Shown here piece after piece: positions 1-8,960 of a DNA stretch of 64,000 nt. Positions within the stretch are counted from its first letter, which is position 1, and every line of letters starts with the position of its first letter. The notes below the pieces were generated by a model. That model was not told where the DNA came from, searched no databases, and was given only the letters and a program-made list of their open reading frames with translations. Source of the stretch: Nodularia sphaerocarpa UHCC 0038. GTDB taxonomy: Bacteria; Cyanobacteriota; Cyanobacteriia; Cyanobacteriales; Nostocaceae. The stretch covers positions 1,368,356-1,432,355 of the forward strand of contig NZ_CP060140.1 in assembly GCF_022376295.1 (NCBI RefSeq), read 5' to 3'. A program made the translations under genes and the position numbers.

Positions 1-600
1 GAACGGGCGATCGCCGAAGGACGTACCGCAGCTATATTTAGTAGTGTAGATGGCAGTGGTAAAGCGAAAATTATCCGTTTTCTCTCCCGTTCCAAATTAC
101 TAACTCCCTTAAAACGCGATAGCCGTTTAGGAAGAGCCATTCTCGACGGTATGGGGGGTTACGCGGAAGACCGGCTAGAAGGTGTACGCGTCATCGATTT
201 AGGGGTGATGTTAGCCGCAGCAGACCTTTCTGGTAACGATTTACGTTGGACTGACTTGAGTGAAGCTAATCTGGTTCGCGGTAATCTCAGCAATTGTGAT
301 TTAGTAAAAGCCAATCTCGCCCGCACCATCTTATATAGTGCTAATCTCAGTGGGGCTGATTTAAATGGGACTCGTTTTTTCTATGGTTCACTAGAAAAAG
401 CATCACCCCGCAGTCGCAACGAGCCACCAAATTACGAAACTGGGGAATACACTGGCGCTGTGGTAGAAAATGCTGATTTCACCAATGTCCAACGCCTACC
501 TGAGATAACTCGTCACTACTGCTGTGCTTGGGGTGGGGAAAAAACTAGAGCCACTATTCCCGGCGGTTGCGAAGGTATTACCAATCAGTTAGGAAGGTGA
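1..600 (+). CDS. Pentapeptide-repeat protein, 5' end outside the window
   Basis: The reading frame is open from the first base of the window, so the N-terminus is missing. An internal ATG at 151 is the first in view but need not be the true start. From about base 205 the protein shows A(D/N)LxG-type five-residue units (ADLSG, ANLVR, GNLSN, ANLAR, ANLSG, ADLNG) that form the right-handed quadrilateral beta-helix of the pentapeptide family. The C-terminal 60 residues are non-repetitive and contain a CC pair and RATIPGGCEG. The family has no single function; many cyanobacterial members are of unknown role. It stops at TGA 598-600, just before a dispersed hairpin repeat. Confidence 0.8.
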   Translation, partial: ERAIAEGRTAAIFSSVDGSGKAKIIRFLSRSKLLTPLKRDSRLGRAILDGMGGYAEDRLEGVRVIDLGVMLAAADLSGNDLRWTDLSEANLVRGNLSNCDLVKANLARTILYSANLSGADLNGTRFFYGSLEKASPRSRNEPPNYETGEYTGAVVENADFTNVQRLPEITRHYCCAWGGEKTRATIPGGCEGITNQLGR

Positions 601-619
601 AAATTGGTATTTTGACCTT

Positions 620-647
620 GTAGAGACGTTGTATGCAACGTCTCTAC
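620..647. repeat. Dispersed palindromic repeat (GTAGAGACGTTG type)
   Basis: Two 12-nt arms, GTAGAGACGTTG and CAACGTCTCTAC, flank a TATG loop. The same outer arms recur as a perfect 28-nt palindrome at 38530-38557, and a related palindrome is at 2600-2619. It could act as a transcription end for the pentapeptide gene, but there is no T-run beside it. Confidence 0.75.
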
Positions 648-670
648 ATTCTTTGTCAGCAGATGTCTAC

Positions 671-694
671 TGATAACTGATAACTGATAACTGA
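671..694. repeat. Short tandem heptad repeat (TGATAAC)3
   Basis: Three copies of TGATAAC followed by TGA lie between the pentapeptide gene and the convergent map gene. This is the short tandem repeat type common in heterocystous cyanobacteria. Confidence 0.8.
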
Positions 695-696
695 AC

Positions 697-1458
697 TTAA
701 GCTAGGGTCAATATTTCTACGCCATCTTCGGTTACAGCTAAAGTATGTTCACATTGAGCCGAAAGTTGGCGATCGCGAGTTACCGCCGTCCAACCATCAG
801 CGAGAACCTCAACTTCCCAAGTACCGACATTAATCATCGGCTCAATAGTGAACACCATTCCTGGTCTGAGACGTTTGCCTTTACCTCGTGTACCATAATG
901 GGGAATATCGGGCGCAGTGTGGAAAATATTGCTGATACCGTGTCCTACAAAGTCGCGCACTACAGAAAAGCCCTGTGCTTCGGCATATTCTTGAATGGCT
1001 GCACCAATATCGCCAATTTTTGCCCCAGGCTTAACTTCAGCAATTCCCAAGCGGCGACATTCTTCGGTGACTTCCACCAGCTTCTGCGCTTTCAAGGAAG
1101 GAGTACCAACTAAAAATGTCTTGGATGTATCGCCGTGGTAGCCATCAACAATTAATGTCACATCGATATTGATAATATCCCCATCCTTGAGAATTTGTCT
1201 GGCGTTAGGAATACCATGACAAACTACCTCATTCACACTGGTACAAATTGACTTGGGGTAGCCTTTGTAACCCAGAGGTGCGCTTTTGGCTTTGTGAGCT
1301 TGCGTCCAACGTTCAGCTTCATCATTAAGTTGCAGAGTTGTCACCCCCGGCTTCACCATTGATTCTAGGTGTTGTAAAAGTTGTCCCGCCAAGCGTCCTG
1401 CTTGACGCATTTTGTCGAGTTCTCGTGCAGATAAAATGACAATTGGTTCTGTTTTCAT
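697..1458 (-). CDS. map: Methionine aminopeptidase, type I
   Basis: This cytoplasmic metalloprotease removes the initiator Met from nascent proteins. All five metal ligands are visible in the usual order: D99 (NIDVT), D110 (GDTSKT), H173 (VGHGI), E206 (FTIEPM) and E237 (CEHT). H81 in CHGIP is the usual substrate-contact histidine. The length of 253 residues is normal for type I enzymes, and there is no N-terminal zinc finger. Its ATG overlaps the end of bvdR by four bases (ATGA), so the two are very likely translationally coupled. Nostocales usually carry several map paralogues, so this need not be the only copy. Confidence 0.95.
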   Translation of the reverse strand: MKTEPIVILSARELDKMRQAGRLAGQLLQHLESMVKPGVTTLQLNDEAERWTQAHKAKSAPLGYKGYPKSICTSVNEVVCHGIPNARQILKDGDIINIDVTLIVDGYHGDTSKTFLVGTPSLKAQKLVEVTEECRRLGIAEVKPGAKIGDIGAAIQEYAEAQGFSVVRDFVGHGISNIFHTAPDIPHYGTRGKGKRLRPGMVFTIEPMINVGTWEVEVLADGWTAVTRDRQLSAQCEHTLAVTEDGVEILTLA

Positions 1459-2504
1459 AAATTTTCGGCGGCGGAAGTATCTTTGATAAATATAGTTAAA
1501 CCTGTCTGTGCAGCTCTTTGGATAGCATCAGCAACCTTGAGGGTATATAAACTTGACTCTGGGGTGACGTACAAAGGAGTACCATCAAACAGATGATCTA
1601 ACACCATAGTTGTATCTTTAGCAAATAAACCCCGACGAGTACCAACCTCTATTGGTGTTGTTTCCCCGGATTGGATCAAAACTCCTCCGTCGCTATCAAA
1701 AATTAAACCACCCTTTTCGCCGTGAACTTCAAATTTGCGTTCTGGTTGCCAAAGGGTTTCGCCTTTGCCATAAACTACTTGTGCTAACAGTCCATTTTCA
1801 AAGCACAGTTGACTGATGCACAAACAACTTTGATAGTAATCTGATTCTGTTTCCCAATATCGCTGATGACAGTTAACTGTCAAGACTTTACCAAATAAAT
1901 CGGTGAGGCGATGTAATCGCGACAGCGCCCCAATTAAAGGAAAACCAAACAGGTGATGATTATAAGTCCACTTCCGGGGTGCGGGATGCTGAGGATTGAT
2001 GGTGCTGTAGCGAACATAAAAAATATCACCGACTTTTTCGATGTTCTGCTTTACGGCTTGATGTAAGCCCCCCAAGAGTTCGATGTGTTCAACGTGTAGG
2101 AGTTTATTTTGGGCTTTGGCTAAGGCGATTAATTCCTCAGCTTCGGTGACATTTACTGACAAGGGATATTCGACAATTACGTGTTTACCCTGTGAAAGTG
2201 CTGCACGAGCGATCGCCCCATGATCGCGGTTAATTGTGGAAATCACCACCAAATCAATGTCTTCGCGCTCTACTAATTTTTCCCAGGAAGTTAACGCCAA
2301 GGTCTGGTATTGTTTAGCAAAGGCGGCTGTGTTTTCTGGCTGATGACCGGCGATCGCGACTAAATTTGTGCGTTCATCACCCAGCAAAGCCTCAGCCCGT
2401 AGTTTTGCTGCATATCCAGTACCAATCAAGCCTACACGCACTTTTGCTGTTTCCAAAGCTGCCTCTGAATTATACATGATCCTCGCAAGTTCAGTTTTCG
2501 ACAT
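1455..2504 (-). CDS. bvdR: Biliverdin reductase (Gfo/Idh/MocA fold)
   Basis: This NAD(P)H-dependent enzyme reduces biliverdin IX-alpha to bilirubin. It has an N-terminal Rossmann fold (VGLIGTGYAA, residues 24-33) and a C-terminal Gfo/Idh-type sheet domain. What separates it from generic sugar dehydrogenases is a run of segments I recognise from Synechocystis BvdR: HVEHIELLGG (137-146), RYSTI, PAPRKWTY, FGFPLIGALSR and a RRGLF motif. A second ATG at 2477 is preceded by GAGG and gives a 340-residue protein, closer to the family length; either start is possible. The stop overlaps the map ATG by four bases. The physiological role in cyanobacteria is linked to phycobilisome and bilin turnover. Confidence 0.8.
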   Translation of the reverse strand: MSKTELARIMYNSEAALETAKVRVGLIGTGYAAKLRAEALLGDERTNLVAIAGHQPENTAAFAKQYQTLALTSWEKLVEREDIDLVVISTINRDHGAIARAALSQGKHVIVEYPLSVNVTEAEELIALAKAQNKLLHVEHIELLGGLHQAVKQNIEKVGDIFYVRYSTINPQHPAPRKWTYNHHLFGFPLIGALSRLHRLTDLFGKVLTVNCHQRYWETESDYYQSCLCISQLCFENGLLAQVVYGKGETLWQPERKFEVHGEKGGLIFDSDGGVLIQSGETTPIEVGTRRGLFAKDTTMVLDHLFDGTPLYVTPESSLYTLKVADAIQRAAQTGLTIFIKDTSAAENL

Positions 2505-2850
2505 TCCACGCTTAGAATATGCGAAATTGTTGATTCATAGGTCATCTATTAGTAGGATCTGTGGTCAGATTCCAACACCCTCTCCGCAATTTCTTGTACA
2601 GACGCGATTAATCGCGTCTCTAAGAGCGCAGTTTTCATACTGATGGCAGTTAATATATAAAAAAAACTTATAATTATCTACCAACTCAACTTCATTACTA
2701 ATCGGGGTCGATTTCCAGTTAAAAGCTGTGATTTTTCTCGTAGTATCAGAAGTGAAGCAATTAGAAAGTAGCGGCTAAACTCATAAAGAAAGCCCTATGC
2801 TTTGCTTCAGAATAACTTATACTGCCGTCTGAACAAGAGAGGATTACTTA
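2505..2850. other. Intergenic region between bvdR and petF
   Basis: This 346-bp divergent gap contains the palindrome at 2600-2619 and AT-rich DNA. The petF promoter must lie in its right part. A near-consensus -10 hexamer TATACT is at 2818-2823, but no convincing -35 sits 17 bp upstream of it. I see no coding potential. Confidence 0.5.
2600..2619. repeat. Perfect 20-nt palindrome AGACGCGATTAATCGCGTCT
   Basis: The palindrome reads identically on both strands. It resembles the dispersed TAGAGACG-type hairpins at 620 and 38530 and is probably the same class of interspersed repeat rather than a regulator site. Confidence 0.7.
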
Positions 2851-3150
2851 ATGGCCACTTTCAAAGTCACTTTAATTAACGAAGCCGAAGGCTTAAACCA
2901 AACAATTGATTGTGACGACGATACCTATATTCTTGATGCGGCAGAAGAAGCTGGTCTTGACTTGCCCTTCTCTTGCCGTGCTGGTGCTTGCTCAACCTGT
3001 GCTGGTAAAATTGTTAGCGGTACTGTTGACCAATCTGACCAGTCATTCTTAGACGATGACCAGATTGGAGGCGGATATGTGCTGACCTGTGTTGCTTACC
3101 CAAGTTCTGACTGTACAATTGAAACTCACAAAGAAGAAGACCTCTACTAA
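2851..3150 (+). CDS. petF: [2Fe-2S] ferredoxin, plant type
   Basis: This soluble electron carrier takes electrons from photosystem I to FNR, nitrite reductase, thioredoxin reductase and other acceptors. It is 99 residues long, as usual. The four cluster cysteines are C42, C47, C50 (SCRAGACSTC) and C80 (LTCVAYP). The C-terminal EEDLY is typical of vegetative-cell ferredoxin I; heterocyst FdxH differs. AGAGGA lies nine bases before the ATG, with TATACT at 2818-2823 as a possible -10. The gene is monocistronic: bvdR diverges upstream and a large hairpin follows. Confidence 0.95.
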   Translation: MATFKVTLINEAEGLNQTIDCDDDTYILDAAEEAGLDLPFSCRAGACSTCAGKIVSGTVDQSDQSFLDDDQIGGGYVLTCVAYPSSDCTIETHKEEDLY

Positions 3151-3207
3151 GAGTTTAGTACTGATAGAACAGGGGTGTAAAGGCTTGCACTCCTGGTTGA
3201 GTTAAAA

Positions 3208-3271
3208 AAACCGGGTTTTTGTCCCTGGGAAGAGCAAATTTTCCTCGTGCCAATTTGCCAAAACCCGGTTT
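3208..3271. terminator. Bidirectional structured terminator between petF and the SpoIID gene
   Basis: Perfect 12-bp arms AAACCGGGTTTT (3208-3219) and AAAACCCGGTTT (3260-3271) enclose a loop that itself can fold (GCAAATT with AATTTGC). It lies between two convergent genes, and both outer arms are A/T-flanked. Confidence 0.7.
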
Positions 3272-3278
3272 CTGAGCT

Positions 3279-4898
3279 TTAATTCTCAAATTTAATCTCT
3301 TTGCTCAGACTTTTAACTTGAGTACCGGGATAATAAAATTGCAGAATTTGGGAATTTGACCAACCCAGTTTAGCTAAATTTTGCGCGCCAGTTTGACTTA
3401 AGCCAACTCCATGCCCCAATCCACCACCAATAAAAGCATATCCCCACAAATCTGCTGTGCCTTTGTTTAGGGCTTCTATATAAAACAGCGTACTTCTAGG
3501 AGCTGCAAAGGCGCTACGAATTTCGTCTTTCTCTAGGGTAAAAACGCCGATATCTGTCTTGACGGCGAGTTGCAGAATCCGTCCGCTTTTGCTCCGCTTG
3601 ACTACAGACATAGCCTCAACGGTGTTAAATTTGGCATAGGGGCTATTTTTAATTTTCAGGAATCTTTGTAAAAGCTGGTTAATATCAGCAATGGGAGTTT
3701 CTCGGTTCCAACGAAAGGTATTCCAGGCACTTTCATTAAATCCTTCACGGCTATGAATAAACTTGCGAAAGTTGCTTTCATCTGCTAGAGACTTCTGCGA
3801 TAAATCCCAAAAGTTAGTAGCAGTGTCTACTACTGGGCGTAAATAGGGACGATCTTCACCATTCCAAACATCGCTAAAGTAGGCAGTAACGCCGCCAGTA
3901 GTGGAAGAATACAGGGCATCCACAAGCTGATTATTATAAGTTAAAACCATACCTTTAGTTGCGGCGATCGCCTGATCGGTACGGGCTGCTGTGCCACTCC
4001 AACCGTAATAAACTTGGCAGTGAGTATCAGCACACAATTGATAGTTATCAGTGACAAACCTCCGCAAATTCCTTAAAGCATAAGTCCGGGCGAGAATTGC
4101 TTGGGCTTCCACGGCTGCGGTGGGTGCAGTTGTGCCAATTTCGTGAGGTACAACCCCACGCAAATAGCTTTCTAGAGGTACTTCGTTAACTAAAGTATAT
4201 GTCCTATATGCATTGGGCTGTAAAGTCAGTCTTCCGGGATACAGACGATTATTTTCCAGTTTTTCGCCGCTTTTAACTCGAATTAAGCTTTTATTTGTAG
4301 TAATTTCTAAATCATTGGGGCTGTAACGATTACCATTGACCAACCAACTGACTCGCGGCACTTTTGGCAAAATTTTCGTATCGATATAGGCCATGTCCTT
4401 TCCAGCAGCTTGTACGCCTTGAAATAGCAAGCGCCGCAGCAAGGGAGTATTGTAAACATCCCGTTTTGCCCAAACTTGCCAGCGTTCTGGTTGGGCTATT
4501 TCTACCTCTATTCCCTGAGAACGCCAATATTCGGCACTGTATTCCGCAGTTTCAAAGGTGCGGTATGTACCTAAAACCACTACCTCCGCCAGTTCAGGTT
4601 TAGCTAAAGGTTCCATGACTGTTTCTAGCTTGACGGGGTTTTGGGTGACTAAGGTTTTTTGCTGATTACCTGCTGTAAATTTTAGCTGTAAGCGATCGCC
4701 TGATGTGGGTTCGAGTTGTAACTGAACTTGGGGATTCTCGCCAAATCGCTGCACAATCCCAATTCTCAGTTCTACATCCTGATTTTTGCCATCAACAGCT
4801 GAAGCACCTGTCAGCCCCAACAAACAAAATGTTGTCAGTACAGTGTAGGAAAAACGCCAGAATGTAGATTTCATAGTAGTCATATTCTTTCTTGCCAA
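3279..4898 (-). CDS. SpoIID/LytB domain protein, exported
   Basis: The N-terminus has a signal-like segment (residues 15-34, ending TGASA). Around residues 105-140 is a SPOR-like stretch, and the SpoIID/LytB domain runs from about 225 to the end. Recognisable motifs are PLESYLRGVVPHEIG (241-255) with the conserved E253, AILARTYAL (268-276) and GHGVGLSQTGAQ near the C-terminus. In Bacillus, SpoIID is a lytic transglycosylase acting on stem-peptide-free glycan. Cyanobacterial homologues are presumed cell-wall proteins, but their activity is not established. A start at M9 is also plausible. It is convergent with petF and divergent from lepB. Confidence 0.8.
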   Translation of the reverse strand: MARKNMTTMKSTFWRFSYTVLTTFCLLGLTGASAVDGKNQDVELRIGIVQRFGENPQVQLQLEPTSGDRLQLKFTAGNQQKTLVTQNPVKLETVMEPLAKPELAEVVVLGTYRTFETAEYSAEYWRSQGIEVEIAQPERWQVWAKRDVYNTPLLRRLLFQGVQAAGKDMAYIDTKILPKVPRVSWLVNGNRYSPNDLEITTNKSLIRVKSGEKLENNRLYPGRLTLQPNAYRTYTLVNEVPLESYLRGVVPHEIGTTAPTAAVEAQAILARTYALRNLRRFVTDNYQLCADTHCQVYYGWSGTAARTDQAIAATKGMVLTYNNQLVDALYSSTTGGVTAYFSDVWNGEDRPYLRPVVDTATNFWDLSQKSLADESNFRKFIHSREGFNESAWNTFRWNRETPIADINQLLQRFLKIKNSPYAKFNTVEAMSVVKRSKSGRILQLAVKTDIGVFTLEKDEIRSAFAAPRSTLFYIEALNKGTADLWGYAFIGGGLGHGVGLSQTGAQNLAKLGWSNSQILQFYYPGTQVKSLSKEIKFEN

Positions 4899-5154
4899 TT
4901 CAAAAATGCTAACAATTGCTGAGATTTTCTTGCTATTTCTACCTAGAAGTGTCCACAGTTATAGTTCATAAATTAACAGACACTTTCAGCCAAGAAAAGT
5001 TTTAGCATTTATAGAGACAGATAATTTCTGGTTTCAAAAATCGGTAAACAAAGCAAATATTCACTCTGGGAATGAGTGAGAATGTCAAAAGCATACCTTT
5101 AGCGCCAAAATAATCAAGGTATTCGTCCCACTTTTTAAACTGGCTGAAATCTTT

Positions 5155-5733
5155 ATGACTCCTCACGAAAGTGATGCAAAACCAGCTGCTACCTCATCTA
5201 AAGGATGGAGTAGTTGGCAAGAAAATCTCACACTGATGGCGATCGCCTTATGTTTAGCCATCCTGATCAGAACATTTATCGCCGAACCCCGCTATATCCC
5301 ATCAGACTCAATGCTACCGACTTTACACACAGGCGATCGCTTAGTAGTAGAAAAAGTCTCCTATCGTTTTCACCCTCCCGCAGCTGGAGATATTATAGTT
5401 TTTCAGCCTCCCGCAGAACTGCAACGCCGGGGATATCCAGTAGACCAAGCCTTTATTAAACGCGTCATTGGTCTTCCAGGTAAAATCCTCAACGTCACTA
5501 ACGGTAAAGTTTACCTCAACGGAGAAGCCTTAGAAGAAAACTACATAGCCGAACCGCCAAATCAACCATTTCCCGCCGTCCAAATCCCAGAAGAGCAGTT
5601 TTTTGTCATGGGAGATAACCGCAACGACAGTAACGATTCTCGCTACTGGGGATTTTTACCGAGAAAAAATATCATCGGTCGGGCAGCATTTCGCTTTTGG
5701 CCTCCTGATCGCATAGGCTTTATTGAGAGGTAA
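5155..5733 (+). CDS. lepB: Signal peptidase I
   Basis: This membrane-bound serine protease removes Sec/Tat signal peptides. A single N-terminal transmembrane segment covers about residues 26-41. It is followed by the catalytic S52 in PSDSMLPTL and the general base K102 in FIKRVIGLPG. The box E motif GDNRNDSNDSRYWG is intact. The length of 192 residues is normal for the short Gram-positive/cyanobacterial type. The ATG has no clear Shine-Dalgarno sequence. There is no operon partner: the upstream gene is divergent and the downstream gene convergent. Confidence 0.93.
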   Translation: MTPHESDAKPAATSSKGWSSWQENLTLMAIALCLAILIRTFIAEPRYIPSDSMLPTLHTGDRLVVEKVSYRFHPPAAGDIIVFQPPAELQRRGYPVDQAFIKRVIGLPGKILNVTNGKVYLNGEALEENYIAEPPNQPFPAVQIPEEQFFVMGDNRNDSNDSRYWGFLPRKNIIGRAAFRFWPPDRIGFIER

Positions 5734-5735
5734 AT

Positions 5736-5768
5736 TCCTCCTTCCTCCTTCCTCCTTCCTTCTTCCTT
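5736..5768. repeat. Pyrimidine heptad tandem repeat (CTTCCTC type)
   Basis: About four to five degenerate CTTCCTC units lie directly behind the lepB stop codon. It is a typical Nostocales short tandem repeat. Confidence 0.7.
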
Positions 5769-5769
5769 C

Positions 5770-5807
5770 GTGTCCTTCTCCCAAAGGGAGAGGCTAGCGC
5801 CAACGTG
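5770..5807. repeat. 38-bp dispersed repeat, copy 1
   Basis: The 38 bases match 51165-51202 perfectly in reverse orientation. The element contains a CTCCC-AAA-GGGAG hairpin, and a truncated relative lies inside 20250-20285. Confidence 0.85.
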
Positions 5808-5846
5808 TCCTTCGTGGTTCGTTCCTCCGGACTACATCACGCCACA

Positions 5847-6395
5847 TCAAAAGCGTAAAAAATACATCAGCTGGGCGATCGCCTCACCAGGTAGATCCAA
5901 CCGTCGCCCGAAATCGGCTAAATTCCGGTAACTCCCAGCTGATAGCCGATTTTGTACCACAGCCTCAGCCAGAGACACATCCATAAAAGGAATTTGCACT
6001 AATTGCTCAACCGTCGCCGTATTCGGGTTAACCAACTGACTAGGATAATCGAGAGATTCATTGTCATAGTAAATAAAATTGAGCAGAGGCTGTAATGGTG
6101 CTAATCGTTGAGTCGGTATAGCTAAAGCCGCCGCCACATCTTCAATACAGTAAAATTTAACACCAGAGCGGGAAAGTTCCACAAGCGATCGCGCTTGGTG
6201 AATTGACAAACCAGGTAGCCGTAACCAATCATCCACAGTCGCCTGATTAGCATCAATCCGCATCCCCAACTTGATCGCCAATTGAATTTCCTCCCCAGAC
6301 TGTAAGCGATAATAAGGGTCATTGAGGAGTTTAGCGCGGAGTTTTTGCAACTTGGGGTTTAGAGGTAGCCAATTCATATTTAGTGCTGACATCAA
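5847..6395 (-). CDS. Helix-hairpin-helix (ComEA-like) protein
   Basis: The 182 residues carry two tandem HhH units: DANQATVDDWLRLPGLS (about 48-64) and VNPNTATVEQLVQIPFMD (about 122-139). The NxNxAxxxxLxxLPG pattern is that of ComEA and related DNA-binding helix-hairpin-helix proteins. There is no signal peptide or transmembrane segment, so unlike true ComEA it is probably cytoplasmic. The exact role is unknown. Its start overlaps the stop of the upstream TM2 gene by four bases, which suggests one transcript. Confidence 0.7.
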   Translation of the reverse strand: MMSALNMNWLPLNPKLQKLRAKLLNDPYYRLQSGEEIQLAIKLGMRIDANQATVDDWLRLPGLSIHQARSLVELSRSGVKFYCIEDVAAALAIPTQRLAPLQPLLNFIYYDNESLDYPSQLVNPNTATVEQLVQIPFMDVSLAEAVVQNRLSAGSYRNLADFGRRLDLPGEAIAQLMYFLRF

Positions 6396-6775
6396 GAAAT
6401 TTGCTCTAGCAGCTGGCGGCGCTTTTGCTCAAATTCGTACTCAGAAATCAGTCCATCTTGGCGCAGAGTATCCAACTCACGCACAGCCTTAGCGATCGCT
6501 TCCACATGATTCCCTGTTTGCGGTGAGTGCTTAACTGCGGACTTACCCAAATTAAAATGACGATCAAAAGCCGCTTCATCTTGCGCCAAATACCAAACGC
6601 CCTCAATAGCACTTGCTACCTTGGGAATAGGAGTCCAGGAAAGCAACACATACAACACACCCCACAACGGCTGTCCCAAATAAAACTTATGTAACCCCGA
6701 AATAGTCAGCGTCCCGGATAAAGCTAAAATTGCCGCAATACTGCGACTTTTGCGTTTAGTTAACATATTCCCCAT
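6392..6775 (-). CDS. TM2-domain membrane protein with SHOCT-like tail
   Basis: The frame is open from 6865, but the conserved protein begins near MGNML/MLTKRKS, so I place the start at 6775 (6766 is equally possible). A TM2 domain with two short hydrophobic helices follows (AAILALSGTLTISGLHKFYLGQ, WGVLYVLLSW). The C-terminus, LDTLRQDGLISEYEFEQKRRQLLEQI, is a SHOCT-like helical motif. The extra N-terminal codons would contain a CRNC motif, and I cannot exclude them. The function is unknown. It is coupled to the HhH gene by a four-base overlap. Confidence 0.65.
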   Translation of the reverse strand: MGNMLTKRKSRSIAAILALSGTLTISGLHKFYLGQPLWGVLYVLLSWTPIPKVASAIEGVWYLAQDEAAFDRHFNLGKSAVKHSPQTGNHVEAIAKAVRELDTLRQDGLISEYEFEQKRRQLLEQIS

Positions 6776-7045
6776 CAACCTACCAATACCACAATTTCTA
6801 CAATAAAACAGCCACCGCCGCAAAACACCAGGTGTTGGTATTGATTCCCTTACATGAGCGGACAATTTGGGACGAGTGCTGGTTTTGAACCGCTAGTGTT
6901 CTTTAAGGATATGACAGATATAGCTATCCTATTTAATTTGGCTCAGATCCCCGACTTCTAACCTCCGGGAAGCCAGCCTACGGGTATCTACAAGAAGTCG
7001 AACTGAACATGAGGTTTTGGTTTGCTCTACAGACGTGTTTGAGAA

Positions 7046-8719
7046 TTAAGCATCAATTACAACTTTCCCGATGGGGTAAGATATGCAAGTCAGAATATAA
7101 CCTTCTTGCTGCTCACTCTCTTCTATTGCTTCTGGCTCTCCAGAATATTTGATTTCGCCTTGTAGCTTGCGCTTTTTACAAGCACCGCAGCTACCGGCGC
7201 GACAACTAGAGCGAATTTTCACCCCTTCTTGTTCAGCCAATTCCAAAATGCTATCTTCTCCATCAGAGGTAACTTCTTTGCCAGATTTGGAGAACAACAC
7301 AGCCGTTTGTGAAGATGCTGACGGGGTGGGAGTGGGAACAGGTGCAGTAACTGATGCGATCGCCGGAGAATTTCTCTCTATACTTAGACTTGGAGACGGT
7401 ACTGTGAGTAAATTGTTCAGCATTTGCTTCAAGCCAACCTCAGCCGGCGGCAATGGTAGCACAGGCGGCGACTTCTTTTGTTTTTTCGCAGGGCCAAAAC
7501 TCTCCTCGTAATAATTCTGCATCGGGAAACCAATTTCTTCTAGCATCTGTTTCACCCCTTCCATGAATGCATTTGGTCCACAGACATAAACGGTACGCTC
7601 TCGAAAATCAGGTGCAACCAGTTGTAGCATAGCGGCATCCAGCCTACCAGTCATACTCAACCAACTATAACCCGGTTCTTTCCGGGTAATGGAAATTGCC
7701 AGATGAAAATGATCATGTCTTGCAGACATTAGCTCTAGCTCTTGTCGGAAAATAATATCGCGCGGACTGCGAGCGCAGTGGAAGAAAAAGACATCACAAT
7801 CAGAGCCAGTATCACAAATCCACCGCGACATTGACATCATCGGCGTGATTCCGCTTCCGGCTGAAATCAGCAACAATTTTGGAGCCGGATTCGCAAAACA
7901 GGTGAATTTCCCCATAGGTCCACTCAGCTTAATTTCACTTCCAACAGTCACGTTGTCATGCAACCAATTGGAAACTAAACCTTGGGGAATATCAGACCCA
8001 GCACCAGGAGGCGGCGGTACTCGCTTCACAGTAATCTCTAAAGTGTGGGGTTTTGAGGGAGTAGAAGATATAGAGTAAGAGCGCAATACCTGTTCACCGT
8101 TGATTTCCAAATCGAGAGTGACAAACTGACCCGGTTTGTAAGTAAACAAAACTGAAGGATCTGCCACAAAGCGAAATGTTTTTACATCATGAGTTTCATT
8201 GATTACCTGTATACAGCGAACTATTAAATCACCCTTGACCCAGCGTGTCATCTGCTCAGGATCTATCAATGCCAGTGGCATATACTCATTAGCAGAAATA
8301 CGAGGAGCATAGTTTATTTGCTGAGGTTCAGAGGGGCGTTGATTAACATGAATTATCTGTTGATCCCCGTCTGAGATTGTCGTGTCATCCCCTGAATTGA
8401 TGATTATTTCTACCACCATGAGAACGAACGCACCAATACGCACCAAGTCACCTGTTTTCAGCAGATAATCTTGATTGACTTTGGTAGTTTCGGTGTTTAT
8501 CCACGAGCCAGCTTTACTACCAAGGTCAGCAAAATAATAGTTTCCGTTCAGGAAAGAAACTTTGGCGTGCATTCGGCTGACTGTTTGATCATTGAGAATC
8601 AAGTGACAGTTTTGAGAGCGACCGATGAAACATTGGTTATTCAGGGTCGCTTCTGGTTTTAAATCTATTTCTTTGAGATCGCTGGGCGTTTTAGAATTAA
8701 ATACTCTGATTTTCAGCAT
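7046..8719 (-). CDS. FHA - ferredoxin reductase - [2Fe-2S] ferredoxin fusion
   Basis: Three domains lie in one 557-residue soluble protein. An FHA phosphothreonine-binding domain (about 28-105) keeps G33/R34, S48-R49-x-H51 and N75. An FNR-like module (about 160-400) has the FAD motif RSYS (213-216) and the NAD(P) motifs GSGITPMMS (288-296) and VCGPNAFM. A proline-rich linker leads to a plant-type ferredoxin domain with C506, C511, C514 and C545. The FNR-ferredoxin order resembles NADH oxidoreductases of the Hcr/VanB type. It is the last of three same-strand genes (kinase, membrane Fe-S/FHA protein, this one), with a 241-bp gap upstream. I infer NAD(P)H-linked electron transfer under phospho-dependent recruitment. 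Confidence 0.85.
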   Translation of the reverse strand: MLKIRVFNSKTPSDLKEIDLKPEATLNNQCFIGRSQNCHLILNDQTVSRMHAKVSFLNGNYYFADLGSKAGSWINTETTKVNQDYLLKTGDLVRIGAFVLMVVEIIINSGDDTTISDGDQQIIHVNQRPSEPQQINYAPRISANEYMPLALIDPEQMTRWVKGDLIVRCIQVINETHDVKTFRFVADPSVLFTYKPGQFVTLDLEINGEQVLRSYSISSTPSKPHTLEITVKRVPPPPGAGSDIPQGLVSNWLHDNVTVGSEIKLSGPMGKFTCFANPAPKLLLISAGSGITPMMSMSRWICDTGSDCDVFFFHCARSPRDIIFRQELELMSARHDHFHLAISITRKEPGYSWLSMTGRLDAAMLQLVAPDFRERTVYVCGPNAFMEGVKQMLEEIGFPMQNYYEESFGPAKKQKKSPPVLPLPPAEVGLKQMLNNLLTVPSPSLSIERNSPAIASVTAPVPTPTPSASSQTAVLFSKSGKEVTSDGEDSILELAEQEGVKIRSSCRAGSCGACKKRKLQGEIKYSGEPEAIEESEQQEGYILTCISYPIGKVVIDA

Positions 8720-8960
8720 AATTTTTCTACAATTTTGGATTTTCGATGGTTAAATATTTACCAACAAATTCAGCAATTCCCAAAAATTTCAGTTAGTTTA
8801 TGCAATATAACTGCTTTGAGAAAGCAAACAGCCAGAGGCTCAGATCCCCGACAAATTGAACAAGTCGGGAATCTTTTTGTTCGTAACTCATTTAACATCA
8901 GGTCAAAATAGACTTGTCGAACTCACGTTTTTATTAGGAGGATGGTATCCCTTATTTCGG

